Positions 8,449 to 17,760 are shown, counted from the first letter of the stretch. The stretch is 38,017 nt of DNA from Thermoleophilia bacterium (GCA_016933475.1 JAFGAW010000066.1:1-38017); one strand, 5' to 3'. Made by a program: numbers and translations. The notes: generated by a model not told the origin, from the letters alone.

Positions 8449-9252
8449 TCAGCCGCCCTCGCGCTCGCGCACGGCGATGACGGTCTGGAAGCTGGTCGTC
8501 GCCGTCGCTCTCGTGTGCACGGCGGCGTAGTACGCCGCCGCGGCCACCAGACCGCCGGCGACGGCGTCGAGGATGAAGTGATTGCCGCTGATGACGATGC
8601 TGGCGAGGACGGCGAAGGGGTAGGCAGCGGCGAGCCAGCGCACCCAGCGCGGCCGCGCGAGCATGAAGACGGCGATGGCGACGAAGAGCGCGTAGCCGAA
8701 GTGCAGGCTGGGCACGGCGGCGTACGGGTTGGCCAGCGGGCTGGGGCCGGCGACGATGGCGTCGGTCCAGTCGCGCAGGTAGGCCATGTCGACGATGCCG
8801 GACGAGAAGAGCATGCGCGGTGGCGCCGTGGGCAGGAGGGCGAAGACGCTGACCGCCATCAGGTTCATCATCACGAACCAGTTGCGGAACAGGTGCCACG
8901 CCTCGGCGCGACGCATGTACAGCCAGATCAGGCAGCCCACGGTGAGCGGCATGTGGGCGTACTGATAGAAGGCGACCGACCAGGCGACGATGAGGTCGAG
9001 ACGGCTGGCCACCGCCTGGACCCAGGGCTCGATGTAGATGCCGAGGGCCTTCTCGGCTCGGAGGACGGCCATGCCGTTGGCCACGGCGATGTCTTCGCGA
9101 CCGGTGGCCAGACCGTGGCCGACCTCGTAGAACACCAGGCAGACGAGCATCAAGAAGGACTCACGCAGGTGATGGCGAGACCCGCCCTGAGGCAGTGTGA
9201 CCGCGGCTTCGCGCCGCAGGTGCGTGGTGTCGGTCCGCAGCCGCATGATCAT
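8449..9252 (-). CDS. PAP2-superfamily membrane protein (inositolphosphotransferase/Aur1-like subgroup)
   Basis: NPYAAVPSLHFGYALF and GNHFILDAVAGG PAP2 motifs, several TM segments, FALLPTAPPRM. Confidence 0.8.
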   Translation of the reverse strand: MIMRLRTDTTHLRREAAVTLPQGGSRHHLRESFLMLVCLVFYEVGHGLATGREDIAVANGMAVLRAEKALGIYIEPWVQAVASRLDLIVAWSVAFYQYAHMPLTVGCLIWLYMRRAEAWHLFRNWFVMMNLMAVSVFALLPTAPPRMLFSSGIVDMAYLRDWTDAIVAGPSPLANPYAAVPSLHFGYALFVAIAVFMLARPRWVRWLAAAYPFAVLASIVISGNHFILDAVAGGLVAAAAYYAAVHTRATATTSFQTVIAVREREGG

Positions 9253-9364
9253 CGCATCGCTCGGGACACGCGTGTCGGCCGCACTGACCCGGCCCTCCCG
9301 TCCTCGTCACGATACCAGAGCGCTCAGAACCCCGACAAGTGAGCGTGCAAGACAGAAGCGCTGG

Positions 9365-9437
9365 TGGGCCGTGAAGGATTCGAACCTTCGACCTTGGGAT
9401 TAAGAGTCCCCTGCTCTACCAACTAAGCTAACGGCCC
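9365..9437 (-). tRNA. tRNA-Lys (anticodon CTT)
   Basis: Minus strand GGGCCGTTAGCTTAGTTGGTAGAGCAGGGGACTCTTAATCCCAAGGTCGAAGGTTCGAATCCTTCACGGCCCA folds as a cloverleaf; 7-bp acceptor stem; no encoded CCA. Confidence 0.95.
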
Positions 9438-9532
9438 ACGGGTCGGCGAGGCGCAATGGTACCAGCCTCGCCTGCCTCTGCCAAACGTGCCGGGTGCGGG
9501 CGGGTGTCGCCGGCCGCCCCGCGGGAGCCGCC

Positions 9533-9784
9533 TCAGGCGCCCACGGCCTGCTCCCCGGCGACCGTGTAGCCCTCTCCCTCGATCGCCTCCTGTATGGTCG
9601 CGAGCTGGACCGCCGCGCGGTCGAACTCGACGGCGACGGTCTTGGTCGCGACCTCGACCTCGACGCGGGCGACGCCGGGCAGCCGACCGACCGCCTTCTC
9701 GATGGCCATCTTGCAGTGCGCGCACGACACGTCGGGCACGCTCAGGACGGTGTGGACGGTACGCTGCGGCTCGGGCATGCTCAC
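9533..9784 (-). CDS. Heavy-metal-associated (HMA) domain protein
   Basis: VPDVSCAHCKMAIEKAVGRLPGVARVEVEVATKTVAVEF; GTGA overlap with the upstream gene. Confidence 0.9.
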   Translation of the reverse strand: MSMPEPQRTVHTVLSVPDVSCAHCKMAIEKAVGRLPGVARVEVEVATKTVAVEFDRAAVQLATIQEAIEGEGYTVAGEQAVGA

Positions 9785-10593
9785 TCCCCGCTCTCGCTCT
9801 GCACCGGCAGCTCGGCGAGCCGGTAGGTCGCCGTCAGCCCCCCGCCCAGATCGACGGTCACGCTGTCGCTCGCGGCGCTGAGGTCGACGACTCTACCTTC
9901 CCCGCCCGGAGTGGCGATAACCGCACCCTTCCGTGGGGCGCGCTTCTTGAACGACGTGTACACGCCGTGCTCGTACTTGAGGCAGCACATGAGACGCCCG
10001 CAGGCGCCCGAGATCTTGGCCGGGTTGAGCGGCAGGTTCTGGTCTTTGGCCATGCGGATCGACACCGGGTCCTGGTCGCCGGCGAACGTGCTGCAGCAGA
10101 GACTGCGCCCGCAGGGCCCGTACCCGCCCACGGTGCGCGCCTCGTCGCGAGCGCTGATCTGCTTGAGCTCCACGCGCCGGCCGAGCCGGTCGTTGAGACG
10201 GCGCGCCAGCTCGCGGAAGTCGACGCGCTCCTCGGCGAAGAAGGTGACGTTGAGGCGGCCGCCGTCGAAGGAGCGCGTGGCGCCGACCACCTTCATCGCC
10301 AGCCCGAGTTCGCGCGCGAGCTCACGGCAGGCCGTACGCGTCTCCTGCTCGAGGGCGGCCCCCTCGCTCACGGCGGCGAAGTCGTCGGGGCCGGCCTTGC
10401 GCACGACGCGCTTGAGGCCGCCGGGCGCTTGCCCGGCGGCGACCTCGGCGGGAGCGAGAACGACGCGCCCGAAGTCGAGCCCGCGCGCCGTGTCGACGAC
10501 CACGTGGTCGCCGATCTCGAGCTCGAGCTCGCGGGCATCGAACTGGTACACCTTGCCGCCGCCCCTGAAGACGACGCTCACTACTCTCGTCAC
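9781..10593 (-). CDS. PSP1-domain (RicT-like) protein
   Basis: VVSVVFRGGGKVYQFDARELELEIGDHVVVDTARGLDFG..., GGYGPCGRSLCCSTF and SGACGRLMCCLKYEH; GTGA overlap with holB. Confidence 0.93.
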   Translation of the reverse strand: MTRVVSVVFRGGGKVYQFDARELELEIGDHVVVDTARGLDFGRVVLAPAEVAAGQAPGGLKRVVRKAGPDDFAAVSEGAALEQETRTACRELARELGLAMKVVGATRSFDGGRLNVTFFAEERVDFRELARRLNDRLGRRVELKQISARDEARTVGGYGPCGRSLCCSTFAGDQDPVSIRMAKDQNLPLNPAKISGACGRLMCCLKYEHGVYTSFKKRAPRKGAVIATPGGEGRVVDLSAASDSVTVDLGGGLTATYRLAELPVQSESGE

Positions 10594-11747
10594 GCGCCGG
10601 TGACCTCCTCGAAGCGGACCATCATCGCCTGAAGGGCCAGCTTCTGATCGATGTTCAGGTACAGGTCGCCGCGCGTCGCCGCGATGATGCCGAGCAGACG
10701 ACGGTACACCTCGGGAGCGGCGAGGGCGCTCTCCTCGAGGCTCGCCCGCCGGTCCACGTTCAAGATGGTAGCAGGTGCGCCGCAGGAGAGCGCGAGCAGG
10801 TCGCGCAGCCACGACGCCAGCAGGTCGAGTGCATCGAGGGCGGCGAGGCGGCGGCGGCGCAGCTGCTCGCGCTTCGCCCGCGCCTCGACGGCCTTGACCC
10901 GGCGCTCGCGCTCTCGCTTGTCGGAGAACGCCTGCTCGGTCGCGGCGACCTCGGCCGCGGCGCGTGCCGCGACCTCCTCGCCGACGGCCGCGGTCTCGGC
11001 CTCGAGGAGGGCGATGAAGGCCGGCCCCGGGCGCCGCGTCTGCCCGTCGCCGCCGGCCGGGCCGCCGGCCGGGCCGCCGACGAGGCGCGCGGCCTGCACG
11101 AGGTACTGCTCGCGGCGACGCGGTCCGCGGGCGTCGGCCGCCAGCCGCGCCGCCCGGTCGACCGAGCCGCGCGCCAGCCGGGCGAGGGTCGCGGCCTCGT
11201 CGCCGGAGACGCCGTGGACGCGTGCGAGGTGCTCGGCGACCTCGGCCTCGGAGATGGGGGCGAGGTCGATCACCTGACAGCGCGAGACGATCGTCGGCTT
11301 GACCCTCTCGACGCGGTCGCTGACGAGCAGGAAGTGGACGTGCGCCGGGGGCTCCTCGAGGCTCTTGAGCAGCTTGTTGGCGGCCGCATCGTTGATGTAG
11401 CTGAGACGCTCGCACTCGGGGATCACCCACACCCGGCGCGCCGCGGAGAAGGGCCGCAGGGACAGGTCGGCGACCAGGGCGTCGATCTGCTCGATGCGGA
11501 TCTGGTCGCCCTCGGCCTCGATCACCGCGAGGTCGGGGTGCAGGCCGCGGCGCGCGCGCTCGCACTCGTCGCAGGCGCCGCAGCCGGCACAGCTGGTGAC
11601 CAGGGCCACGGCGAGCTCGCGGGCGAGGTCGAGCTTGCCCAGGCCCTCGGGCCCGGCGAACAGGTAGGCGTGACTCAGGCGGTCCTCGCGGAGGGCGCGC
11701 TCGAGCACCCTCTTGACGCGCGCCTGCCCGGCGACGCCCTCAAACAC
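10590..11747 (-). CDS. holB: DNA polymerase III delta' subunit
   Basis: LSHAYLFAGPEGLGKLDLARELA, CAGCGACDEC zinc module, AAANKLLKSLEEPPAHVHFLLVSD, TIVSRCQ. Confidence 0.92.
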   Translation of the reverse strand: MFEGVAGQARVKRVLERALREDRLSHAYLFAGPEGLGKLDLARELAVALVTSCAGCGACDECERARRGLHPDLAVIEAEGDQIRIEQIDALVADLSLRPFSAARRVWVIPECERLSYINDAAANKLLKSLEEPPAHVHFLLVSDRVERVKPTIVSRCQVIDLAPISEAEVAEHLARVHGVSGDEAATLARLARGSVDRAARLAADARGPRRREQYLVQAARLVGGPAGGPAGGDGQTRRPGPAFIALLEAETAAVGEEVAARAAAEVAATEQAFSDKRERERRVKAVEARAKREQLRRRRLAALDALDLLASWLRDLLALSCGAPATILNVDRRASLEESALAAPEVYRRLLGIIAATRGDLYLNIDQKLALQAMMVRFEEVTGA

Positions 11748-12393
11748 GGCGCGCCTCGAGCAGACGGCCGCACTCGGCCTCGATCTCAGCGGCGACGACC
11801 CCGGGGGGCCGCTCGCCGTCGACCAGGCGGAGGCGGCCGGGAAAGCGCGCCGCGAGCTCACGGAATCCGTCGCGTACGCGGCGCTGGAACTCGAGGCCCT
11901 CGCGCTCGATGCGGTCGGGAGCCCCACCCACCCGCGCGAGCCCGGTCGCGGGGTCGACATCGAGCACGAAGGTGACGTCGGGCAGGACTCCCTGCAGACC
12001 CGGCTCGTTCAGCGCGTACACGACGTCGACGCCGAGGCCGCGGGCGTGGCCCTGGTAGGCGAGGGACGAGTCGAGGAAGCGGTCGAGCACGAGCACGCGG
12101 CCGGCGGCGAGCGCCGGCCGCACGACCTCGGCGACGAGCTGGGCACGGGCGGCGGCGTACAGCAAGGCCTCGGTCCACGGCGCCAGGCCGTCGGGACCGT
12201 GGAGAAGCAGGGCACGGATGCGCTCGCCGGCCTCGGTGCCGCCGGGCTCGCGGATCACGGCGGCCGGTGCGCCGGCCGCACCCACCGGGAGCCCGCGCCC
12301 GACGAGCGCCTCGCACAGCAGCTCGGCCTGGGTGGACTTGCCGCAGCCGTCGACGCCTTCGAAGGAGACGAGCAGGCCGGGAAGAGTCGTCAC
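11740..12393 (-). CDS. tmk: Thymidylate kinase
   Basis: LVSFEGVDGCGKSTQAELL P-loop, IREPGGTEAGERIR, DRFLDSSLAYQGHARGLG. Confidence 0.95.
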   Translation of the reverse strand: MTTLPGLLVSFEGVDGCGKSTQAELLCEALVGRGLPVGAAGAPAAVIREPGGTEAGERIRALLLHGPDGLAPWTEALLYAAARAQLVAEVVRPALAAGRVLVLDRFLDSSLAYQGHARGLGVDVVYALNEPGLQGVLPDVTFVLDVDPATGLARVGGAPDRIEREGLEFQRRVRDGFRELAARFPGRLRLVDGERPPGVVAAEIEAECGRLLEARRV

Positions 12394-12430
12394 ACGCCCT
12401 CCTCGAGACTCGCCGATCGGGGCGGCGCGC

Positions 12431-14719
12431 TCAGCCCGTCGTATGCGACTTCGAGCGCGAGCGCGCCTTGTACGCGGCCTTGGTGGGGCAGTCCATGTCG
12501 AGACAGAGCACCCACGGCCGACCGCGGCCGCCCGCGCCCAGCACCTTGATCTCGGGCCATCCGCACTCCGCACAGGTCTTGCCGGTCGGCATGATGGTAC
12601 CGCGCTGGGGGAGCGGGAACGTCTGCCCGCAACCCCGACGGCCGTCGGGACCGGGCGCCTCGCCCTCCTTGCCCACGCAGGCCGCGAAGCGCTTGCCGGT
12701 CTTGCCGCGCAAGACGCGCAGCTGCCCGCCGCAGTTCTTGCAGACGCCCAGCGTGAGGTCTTCGCGCACGCCGCTGCGGATGCGGTCGCGCACCTCGTCG
12801 ATGTGCCTGTCGAGCAGACGCCACGCCTCTTCGAGCATGCGCTGGCTGTCGGCCACGACCTCCTCGCGGCGCAGCTCGCCCTCGCTGATGCGGTCCATCT
12901 CGCCTTCGAGCTCACGGGTCATGGCGCTCGAGGAGATGTCGAGGGGCGCCTCCTGCATCGCCACGTCGAAGGCTGCGATGAGGGCGACGCCGAGCTCGGT
13001 CGGCTCGACCGGGTTGTCGCGCACGTAGTTGCGGTCGTACAGGTGCTGGATGATGTCGGCCCGCGTCGCCTTGGTGCCGAGGCCGAGCTCCTCCATCTTC
13101 TCGATGAGAGGGCCCTGGCCGTAGCGCGACGGCGGCTGGGTCTCCTTGGCGTCGACCTGCAGCTCGAGGACGGGGAATTCGTCGCCGACCGTCACGGCCG
13201 GCAGCGGCCGATCGCGCTTGGCCGCGTAGCGCTCGTAGACCTCGAGGAAACCGGGGCTGGCGACGCGGCTGCCGCGAGCGAGGAACGGCTCGCCGCCGAT
13301 GCCGACGTCGAGCCGCTGCCCCTCGATCACCGCCGCCGGGAGCAGGGTGGCGAGGAACCGGCGCACGACGAGGTCGTAGACCTTGGCGGCGTCGCCGCTG
13401 AGCTCGCCGCGCGGCACGTCGACCGGGTAGATCGGCGGGTGGTCGGTGGTGCGCCGCTTGCCGCGCGTGGGCGTGAGACGCTCCTGCGCAGCGAGGCGCG
13501 CCGCGACCCCCGCCACCGGCTTGTGCGACGAGAGCTGGTGCAGGCTGCCCTTGAGGTCGAGCGACGGCGGGTAGACGGTGTTGTCGGTGCGCGGGTAGCT
13601 GATGAGGCCGTCGAGGTACAGGCTCTCGGCGGCGCGCATGGCGCGCGCCGGCGAGACGCCGACGCCCGAGGCGGCGCTCATGAGCGCGGTCGTGTTGAAC
13701 GGCGGCGGCGGGGCGACCTGGCGCGGCTGAGCCTTGTAACCGGTCACGACGGCGACCTCGGCCGCCGCCGCGCGGGCGCGCGCCGTCTCGGCGGCCTCGG
13801 CGTCGTCGAAGCGACCGCCGGCGTGGGCGACGGCGAGCGGCCCGTCGGCCGTCTCGATCACGGCGCCGAGCTCCCAGTAGGGCACGGGCACGAAAGCACG
13901 GCGCTCGAGCTCGCGGTCGACCACGAGGCGCAGCGTCGGTGTCTGCACGCGGCCCACCGAGAGGAACTCGCTGCCGTAGCGGTAGGAGGCGAGAGACATG
14001 AAACGCGTGAGCACGGCGCCCCAGACGAGATCGATGTCCTGCCGCGAGTGGGCGGCCTCGGCGAGGCTGAAGTCGACGGTGGAGGGCTTGGCGAAGGCGG
14101 CCTTGACCTCTTCGGCCGTGAGGGCGCTGTAGCGCGCCCGGTGGTGCCGATCGACGACGGCGGCCGGGAGCATGGCCTTGACCCTGGGGTCGGCGGAGGC
14201 GGCCGCCGTGGCGGCCGCCTTCGGGGCGGCGGCCTTGGCGCCGGCCGCCGCCTTGCCTCCGGCGGCGCGGCGCCCGCGGCCGGCCTTGCCTCCGTCGGCC
14301 GGGTCGGCCGGGTGCCGCAGGAGCGCATCGCCGCGGAGGATCTCGAGCGCCTCGTGGCCGATGAGCTCGCCCTCGCGGTCGTAGTCGGTGGCGATGATGA
14401 CCTCGTCGGCGCCCTTGGCGGCGGTGCGCAGCGCGGCCAGCGTGGACACGGCGCCACCGTCGACGACCCAGGCGAGGTCGGGCCGGCGGATCATGTCGCC
14501 CAAGGTCTTGAGGCTCCAGCGCTTGTAGCTGCGCGGGAAGACGGTCTCCATGACGTGGCCGCGCAGGCCGATGGCGACGGCTTCGTCGCCTTGCCACTCG
14601 AAGCGGTAGGAGCGCACCTTCTGGCGGCCGCGACCGTGCTCCTTGACCGCGACGGCCTCACCCAGGATCTGGGCGATCTTCTTGGCTGCCGAATCCTTCT
14701 CAGTGACGATCAGTCTCAT
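12431..14719 (-). CDS. topA: Type IA DNA topoisomerase, archaeal-like
   Basis: MRLIVTEKDSAAKKIAQILG, GLRGHVMETVFPRSY, IATDYDREGELIGHEALEI, GLISYPRTDNTVYP active-site Tyr, C-terminal zinc ribbons (CKNCGG...CAECGWPEIK...). Confidence 0.9.
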   Translation of the reverse strand: MRLIVTEKDSAAKKIAQILGEAVAVKEHGRGRQKVRSYRFEWQGDEAVAIGLRGHVMETVFPRSYKRWSLKTLGDMIRRPDLAWVVDGGAVSTLAALRTAAKGADEVIIATDYDREGELIGHEALEILRGDALLRHPADPADGGKAGRGRRAAGGKAAAGAKAAAPKAAATAAASADPRVKAMLPAAVVDRHHRARYSALTAEEVKAAFAKPSTVDFSLAEAAHSRQDIDLVWGAVLTRFMSLASYRYGSEFLSVGRVQTPTLRLVVDRELERRAFVPVPYWELGAVIETADGPLAVAHAGGRFDDAEAAETARARAAAAEVAVVTGYKAQPRQVAPPPPFNTTALMSAASGVGVSPARAMRAAESLYLDGLISYPRTDNTVYPPSLDLKGSLHQLSSHKPVAGVAARLAAQERLTPTRGKRRTTDHPPIYPVDVPRGELSGDAAKVYDLVVRRFLATLLPAAVIEGQRLDVGIGGEPFLARGSRVASPGFLEVYERYAAKRDRPLPAVTVGDEFPVLELQVDAKETQPPSRYGQGPLIEKMEELGLGTKATRADIIQHLYDRNYVRDNPVEPTELGVALIAAFDVAMQEAPLDISSSAMTRELEGEMDRISEGELRREEVVADSQRMLEEAWRLLDRHIDEVRDRIRSGVREDLTLGVCKNCGGQLRVLRGKTGKRFAACVGKEGEAPGPDGRRGCGQTFPLPQRGTIMPTGKTCAECGWPEIKVLGAGGRGRPWVLCLDMDCPTKAAYKARSRSKSHTTG

Positions 14720-14807
14720 GCTTGCTCACTCGTGACGCCGGCGCCGTAGGGCGCGGACAGGGGACCAGTACCACGCGGACCGCAGCTTGTCGAGGTGGAC
14801 GACGCGG

Positions 14808-15158
14808 TCAGCCGAGGCCGGCGAGGGCCTCGTCGCGTGTGCCGTGGACGGTGAAGACCTGGTCGAGACCGGTGACCGACAGGATGCGCTGGACGGGCCG
14901 CGTGGCGACGACCAGCGCGATGGTACCACCGAAGTCGTTGACGCGGCGCACGCCGCCGATCAGGACGCCGAGAGCGGTGGAGTCGATGAAGGTGACGGCG
15001 GAGAGGTCGATCACCATGTCGCGCACGCCGGTCTCGAAGAGCTCGAGCATGTGCTCCTTGAGCCGCGGCGCGGTGTAGATGTCGACCTCGCCGGTCAACG
15101 TGACCAGCCCGACGGTGTCCTGCAGGCGCGCGCTGTCGACACTGAAGGTTGTGCTCAT
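14808..15158 (-). CDS. STAS-domain anti-sigma factor antagonist
   Basis: GLVTLTGEVDIYTAPRLKEHMLEL...VIDLSAVTFIDSTALGVLIGGVRRV; TGATG junction with the upstream gene. Confidence 0.92.
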   Translation of the reverse strand: MSTTFSVDSARLQDTVGLVTLTGEVDIYTAPRLKEHMLELFETGVRDMVIDLSAVTFIDSTALGVLIGGVRRVNDFGGTIALVVATRPVQRILSVTGLDQVFTVHGTRDEALAGLG

Positions 15159-15796
15159 CAGGGTGTTCCCTCGCCGTCGGGGCTGTTGGCTGCGATCCAA
15201 TCCTTCACGAACTCGGCGTCGGCCGAATCGGGCTCGAGCTGGAGGTAGCGCGTGTACGCCAGCAGGGCGCGGTCGGTGTCGCCGATGCTGGCGGCGATCT
15301 CGCCCATGACCAGGAAGTACTTGGCCTCCTTGGGCGCGAGACTGGTGAGCTGGCCGTAGACGTTGACCGCCATCTCGTAGTCCTGCAGGGTGAGGTAGAC
15401 GTCGGCCAGGGTCTCGAGCACCTCGCGGCGCGCGGCCTTGGTCTCGGCCCCCTCCTGCTCCTCGAGGAGCGTGGCCTGGCGCTCGTAGGCGATGACCGCC
15501 TTGCGCCAGTCGGCCTCGCGCGCCTCGAGGTCCTGCTGCGCGTTGCCGCGCGACATCAGGGTGTCGCCCAGCTCGCCCCACAGGGCCACGTCGGTCTCGT
15601 CGGCGCGCAGCTGCTGCTCGAGGGCGGCGATCTCGTCGTCGAGCTGCTCGACCGGGTCGTCGCCGATACCGCCGCCGCGCTGACAGCTCGAGAGCGCCCC
15701 GGAGTAGCCGACGACGAGAAAGGCCGCCATCAGGAACGCCATGCCGCCGAAGATGATGCGCTGCCAGAACTTGACCTTCTTGCGATCGAGAAGCAC
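15158..15796 (-). CDS. Membrane-anchored TPR-repeat protein
   Basis: N-terminal TM segment, then TPR-like helices (ALWGELGDTLM..., VLETLADVYLTLQDYEMAVNVYGQL, YFLVMGEIAASIGDTDRALLAYTRYLQLEP). Confidence 0.8.
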   Translation of the reverse strand: MLLDRKKVKFWQRIIFGGMAFLMAAFLVVGYSGALSSCQRGGGIGDDPVEQLDDEIAALEQQLRADETDVALWGELGDTLMSRGNAQQDLEAREADWRKAVIAYERQATLLEEQEGAETKAARREVLETLADVYLTLQDYEMAVNVYGQLTSLAPKEAKYFLVMGEIAASIGDTDRALLAYTRYLQLEPDSADAEFVKDWIAANSPDGEGTP

Positions 15797-17241
15797 TAGG
15801 CCGTCGCCTCCTCAAGGGCCCCGCCCGTCTGCCACCAGCCGGACTCGACGCTGCCGACGCGCACCAGGCCCTGACGGGAGCGCTCCTGAAGCCGCAACCG
15901 TGCGACCAGGGCCTCGGCGCGGAGGAGCTCGACGTCGAGACCCGGGTGCTCGCCGTCACGATACACGGGCCGGCCGCCGACCACGGTCAGGAAGACGTCG
16001 TCCTGGTTGGCGCCGAAGACGAGGGCCGAGTACGGGTTCTCGACCGGCGCGAAGTGCGAGCTCGAGATGTCGACGGCGATGAGGTCGGCGAGCTTGCCGG
16101 GCTCGAGACTGCCGACCTCGGCCGCCATGCCCAGCGCCTCGGCGCCGCCCAGGGTGGCGAGGCGCACGCAGGTCTCGGCGTCGAGCACCGAGGCGTCGCG
16201 CTCGGTGGCGCGGTGCAGCAGCAGCATGGTACGCATCTCGTCGAACATGTCCATGATGTTGCTGGCCGCGGGGCTGTCGGTGCCGAGACCCACGGTGACC
16301 CCCAGGCGCAGCAGGTCGGGCAGCGGAGCGATGCCGCAGCCGAGCTTGGCGTTGCTCTTGGGGCAGTGGACGATGGGGGTGCCCTTGGCGCGCAGGATGT
16401 GCACGTCGTCGAGCGTCGCCTGGGTGCAGTGCACGGCGAGGAAGTCGGCGTCGAAGACGCCCCACTGCTGCAGGTACTTTATGGGGCTCACCCCGTACGG
16501 CTGCACGAGCATGCGCTCCCAGCCGAGCTTCTCGCGGAAGTCGTGGGCGAATTTGCCCGAGCCCGAGCGCACGTAGGTGAGCTCGTCCTTGCTCTCGGCG
16601 ACGTGGCTCGCCATGGAGATGCCGCGCTCGCGGCTGAAGGCCGCGAGGGTCTGGAAGAGCCGGCTGGAGACCGTGTACGGGGCGTGCGGCATGAGACCCA
16701 CGTCGAAGGTCGGCGGGGCGGCGGCACGCGCCTCGTCGAGCCGCCGCTCGGTGGCGGCGAGGGTCTCGTCGATGCGCGTGTCGTCGATGCCGAACACCTC
16801 GAGATAGAGGCGCCCGCGCAGCCCCGCCTCGGCCGCCGGAGCCATGCTGGTGCCGCCGTAGCAGGTGTCGGCGACGGTGGTGATGCCCGAGGCGACGGAC
16901 TCGGCGGCGCCGAGGCGCGCGCTGAGGGCGTACTCCTCGGGCGTCAGCGACGCCTTGAAGTCGACGAGCTGGAGGATCCAGTCGCCGAACTGGGCGTCGT
17001 CGAGGATGCCGCGGAACAACGTGTACTCGAGGTGGCTGTGGCAGTTGACGAACCCGGGCATGACGATGGCGCGCCCCAGGTCGACGACCTGCGCCCCGGG
17101 GTAGGCCGCGGCGACCTCGGCGGCGTCGCCGACGGCGGCGATGCGCTCGCCGGCGACGGCCACGGCGCCGCCCGCGACGAACGGCCCCGCCACAGGCAGG
17201 ACCCAATCGGCGCGATAGATCGTCGGCTGGTTGTCGGTCAT
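15796..17241 (-). CDS. Amidohydrolase (MTA/SAH deaminase or chlorohydrolase-like)
   Basis: MPGFVNCHSHLEYTLFRG (HxH), ASHVAESKDE, VHCPKSNAKLGCGIAPL, GTDSPAASN. Confidence 0.9.
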   Translation of the reverse strand: MTDNQPTIYRADWVLPVAGPFVAGGAVAVAGERIAAVGDAAEVAAAYPGAQVVDLGRAIVMPGFVNCHSHLEYTLFRGILDDAQFGDWILQLVDFKASLTPEEYALSARLGAAESVASGITTVADTCYGGTSMAPAAEAGLRGRLYLEVFGIDDTRIDETLAATERRLDEARAAAPPTFDVGLMPHAPYTVSSRLFQTLAAFSRERGISMASHVAESKDELTYVRSGSGKFAHDFREKLGWERMLVQPYGVSPIKYLQQWGVFDADFLAVHCTQATLDDVHILRAKGTPIVHCPKSNAKLGCGIAPLPDLLRLGVTVGLGTDSPAASNIMDMFDEMRTMLLLHRATERDASVLDAETCVRLATLGGAEALGMAAEVGSLEPGKLADLIAVDISSSHFAPVENPYSALVFGANQDDVFLTVVGGRPVYRDGEHPGLDVELLRAEALVARLRLQERSRQGLVRVGSVESGWWQTGGALEEATA

Positions 17242-17324
17242 GGTCGTCAAGATGAGGGCGCGGGGTGCCGCCGCGCGTGCGGTGAGTATAGGGACGGGCG
17301 CCGGGCGAGGCAACTGACCCACGC

Positions 17325-17351
17325 TTGACCTGCCGGACGGAGCGCTATACT
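17325..17351 (+). promoter_or_regulatory. Putative sigma70-like promoter TTGACC-N15-TATACT for the Asp23 gene
   Basis: -35 ttgacc 17325-17330, -10 tatact 17346-17351; short 15-bp spacer. A divergent TATACT-like box on the minus strand (17284-17289) may serve the amidohydrolase. Confidence 0.5.
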
Positions 17352-17380
17352 GCCTCGATGGCGACGACGCGAGGTGACGC

Positions 17381-17725
17381 ATGCCCGATCAGCCCAACGC
17401 GAGCTTCACTCCCGAGGTCATCGCGAGCTCGGTCTGGGAGGCGATCAGACACGTCCCCGGCCTCGTTGAGCTCCACCGCACACCGTTCCAGTCCCTGGGC
17501 GAGAAGGCCCACATCGAGCGCCTGCAGGCGGTGCGGCTCGACCGGGCGACCGAGGACGGCCCCACCCTCGACCTCCACATCGTGGTCGACGCCGGGGCGC
17601 ACATCCCGACCGTGGCACGCCAGGTCGCGACCGCCGGCGCCGACTATCTCGCCGGCATGACCGGCACCGCCCTCGCCCACGTCCGCGTCCATGTCGACGA
17701 TGTCGCCGGGCTCGACCAGGAGTGA
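17381..17725 (+). CDS. Asp23/Gls24-family envelope stress response protein
   Basis: FTPEVIASSVWEAIRHVPGLVEL...LDLHIVVDAGAHIPTVARQV...VRVHVDDVAG; gaggtgac RBS. Confidence 0.8.
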   Translation: MPDQPNASFTPEVIASSVWEAIRHVPGLVELHRTPFQSLGEKAHIERLQAVRLDRATEDGPTLDLHIVVDAGAHIPTVARQVATAGADYLAGMTGTALAHVRVHVDDVAGLDQE

Positions 17726-17760
17726 CCCCGCGAGCCTCACGGTGCGGTCGGGCCGGCACT

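Noticed and set aside
9197-9403. ORF ending in WWAVKDSNLRPWD
   Set aside because: Tail is the antisense translation of tRNA-Lys, a well-known spurious annotation; rest is antisense to the PAP2 gene.
11040-11075. gggccgccggccgggccgccg repeat in holB (GGPAGGPAGG)
   Set aside because: Very short, in a likely linker; not distinctive enough to include with the other tandem arrays.
12218-14749. 843-aa plus-strand ORF opposite topA
   Set aside because: Fully antisense to a clear type IA topoisomerase; low-complexity translation without motifs.
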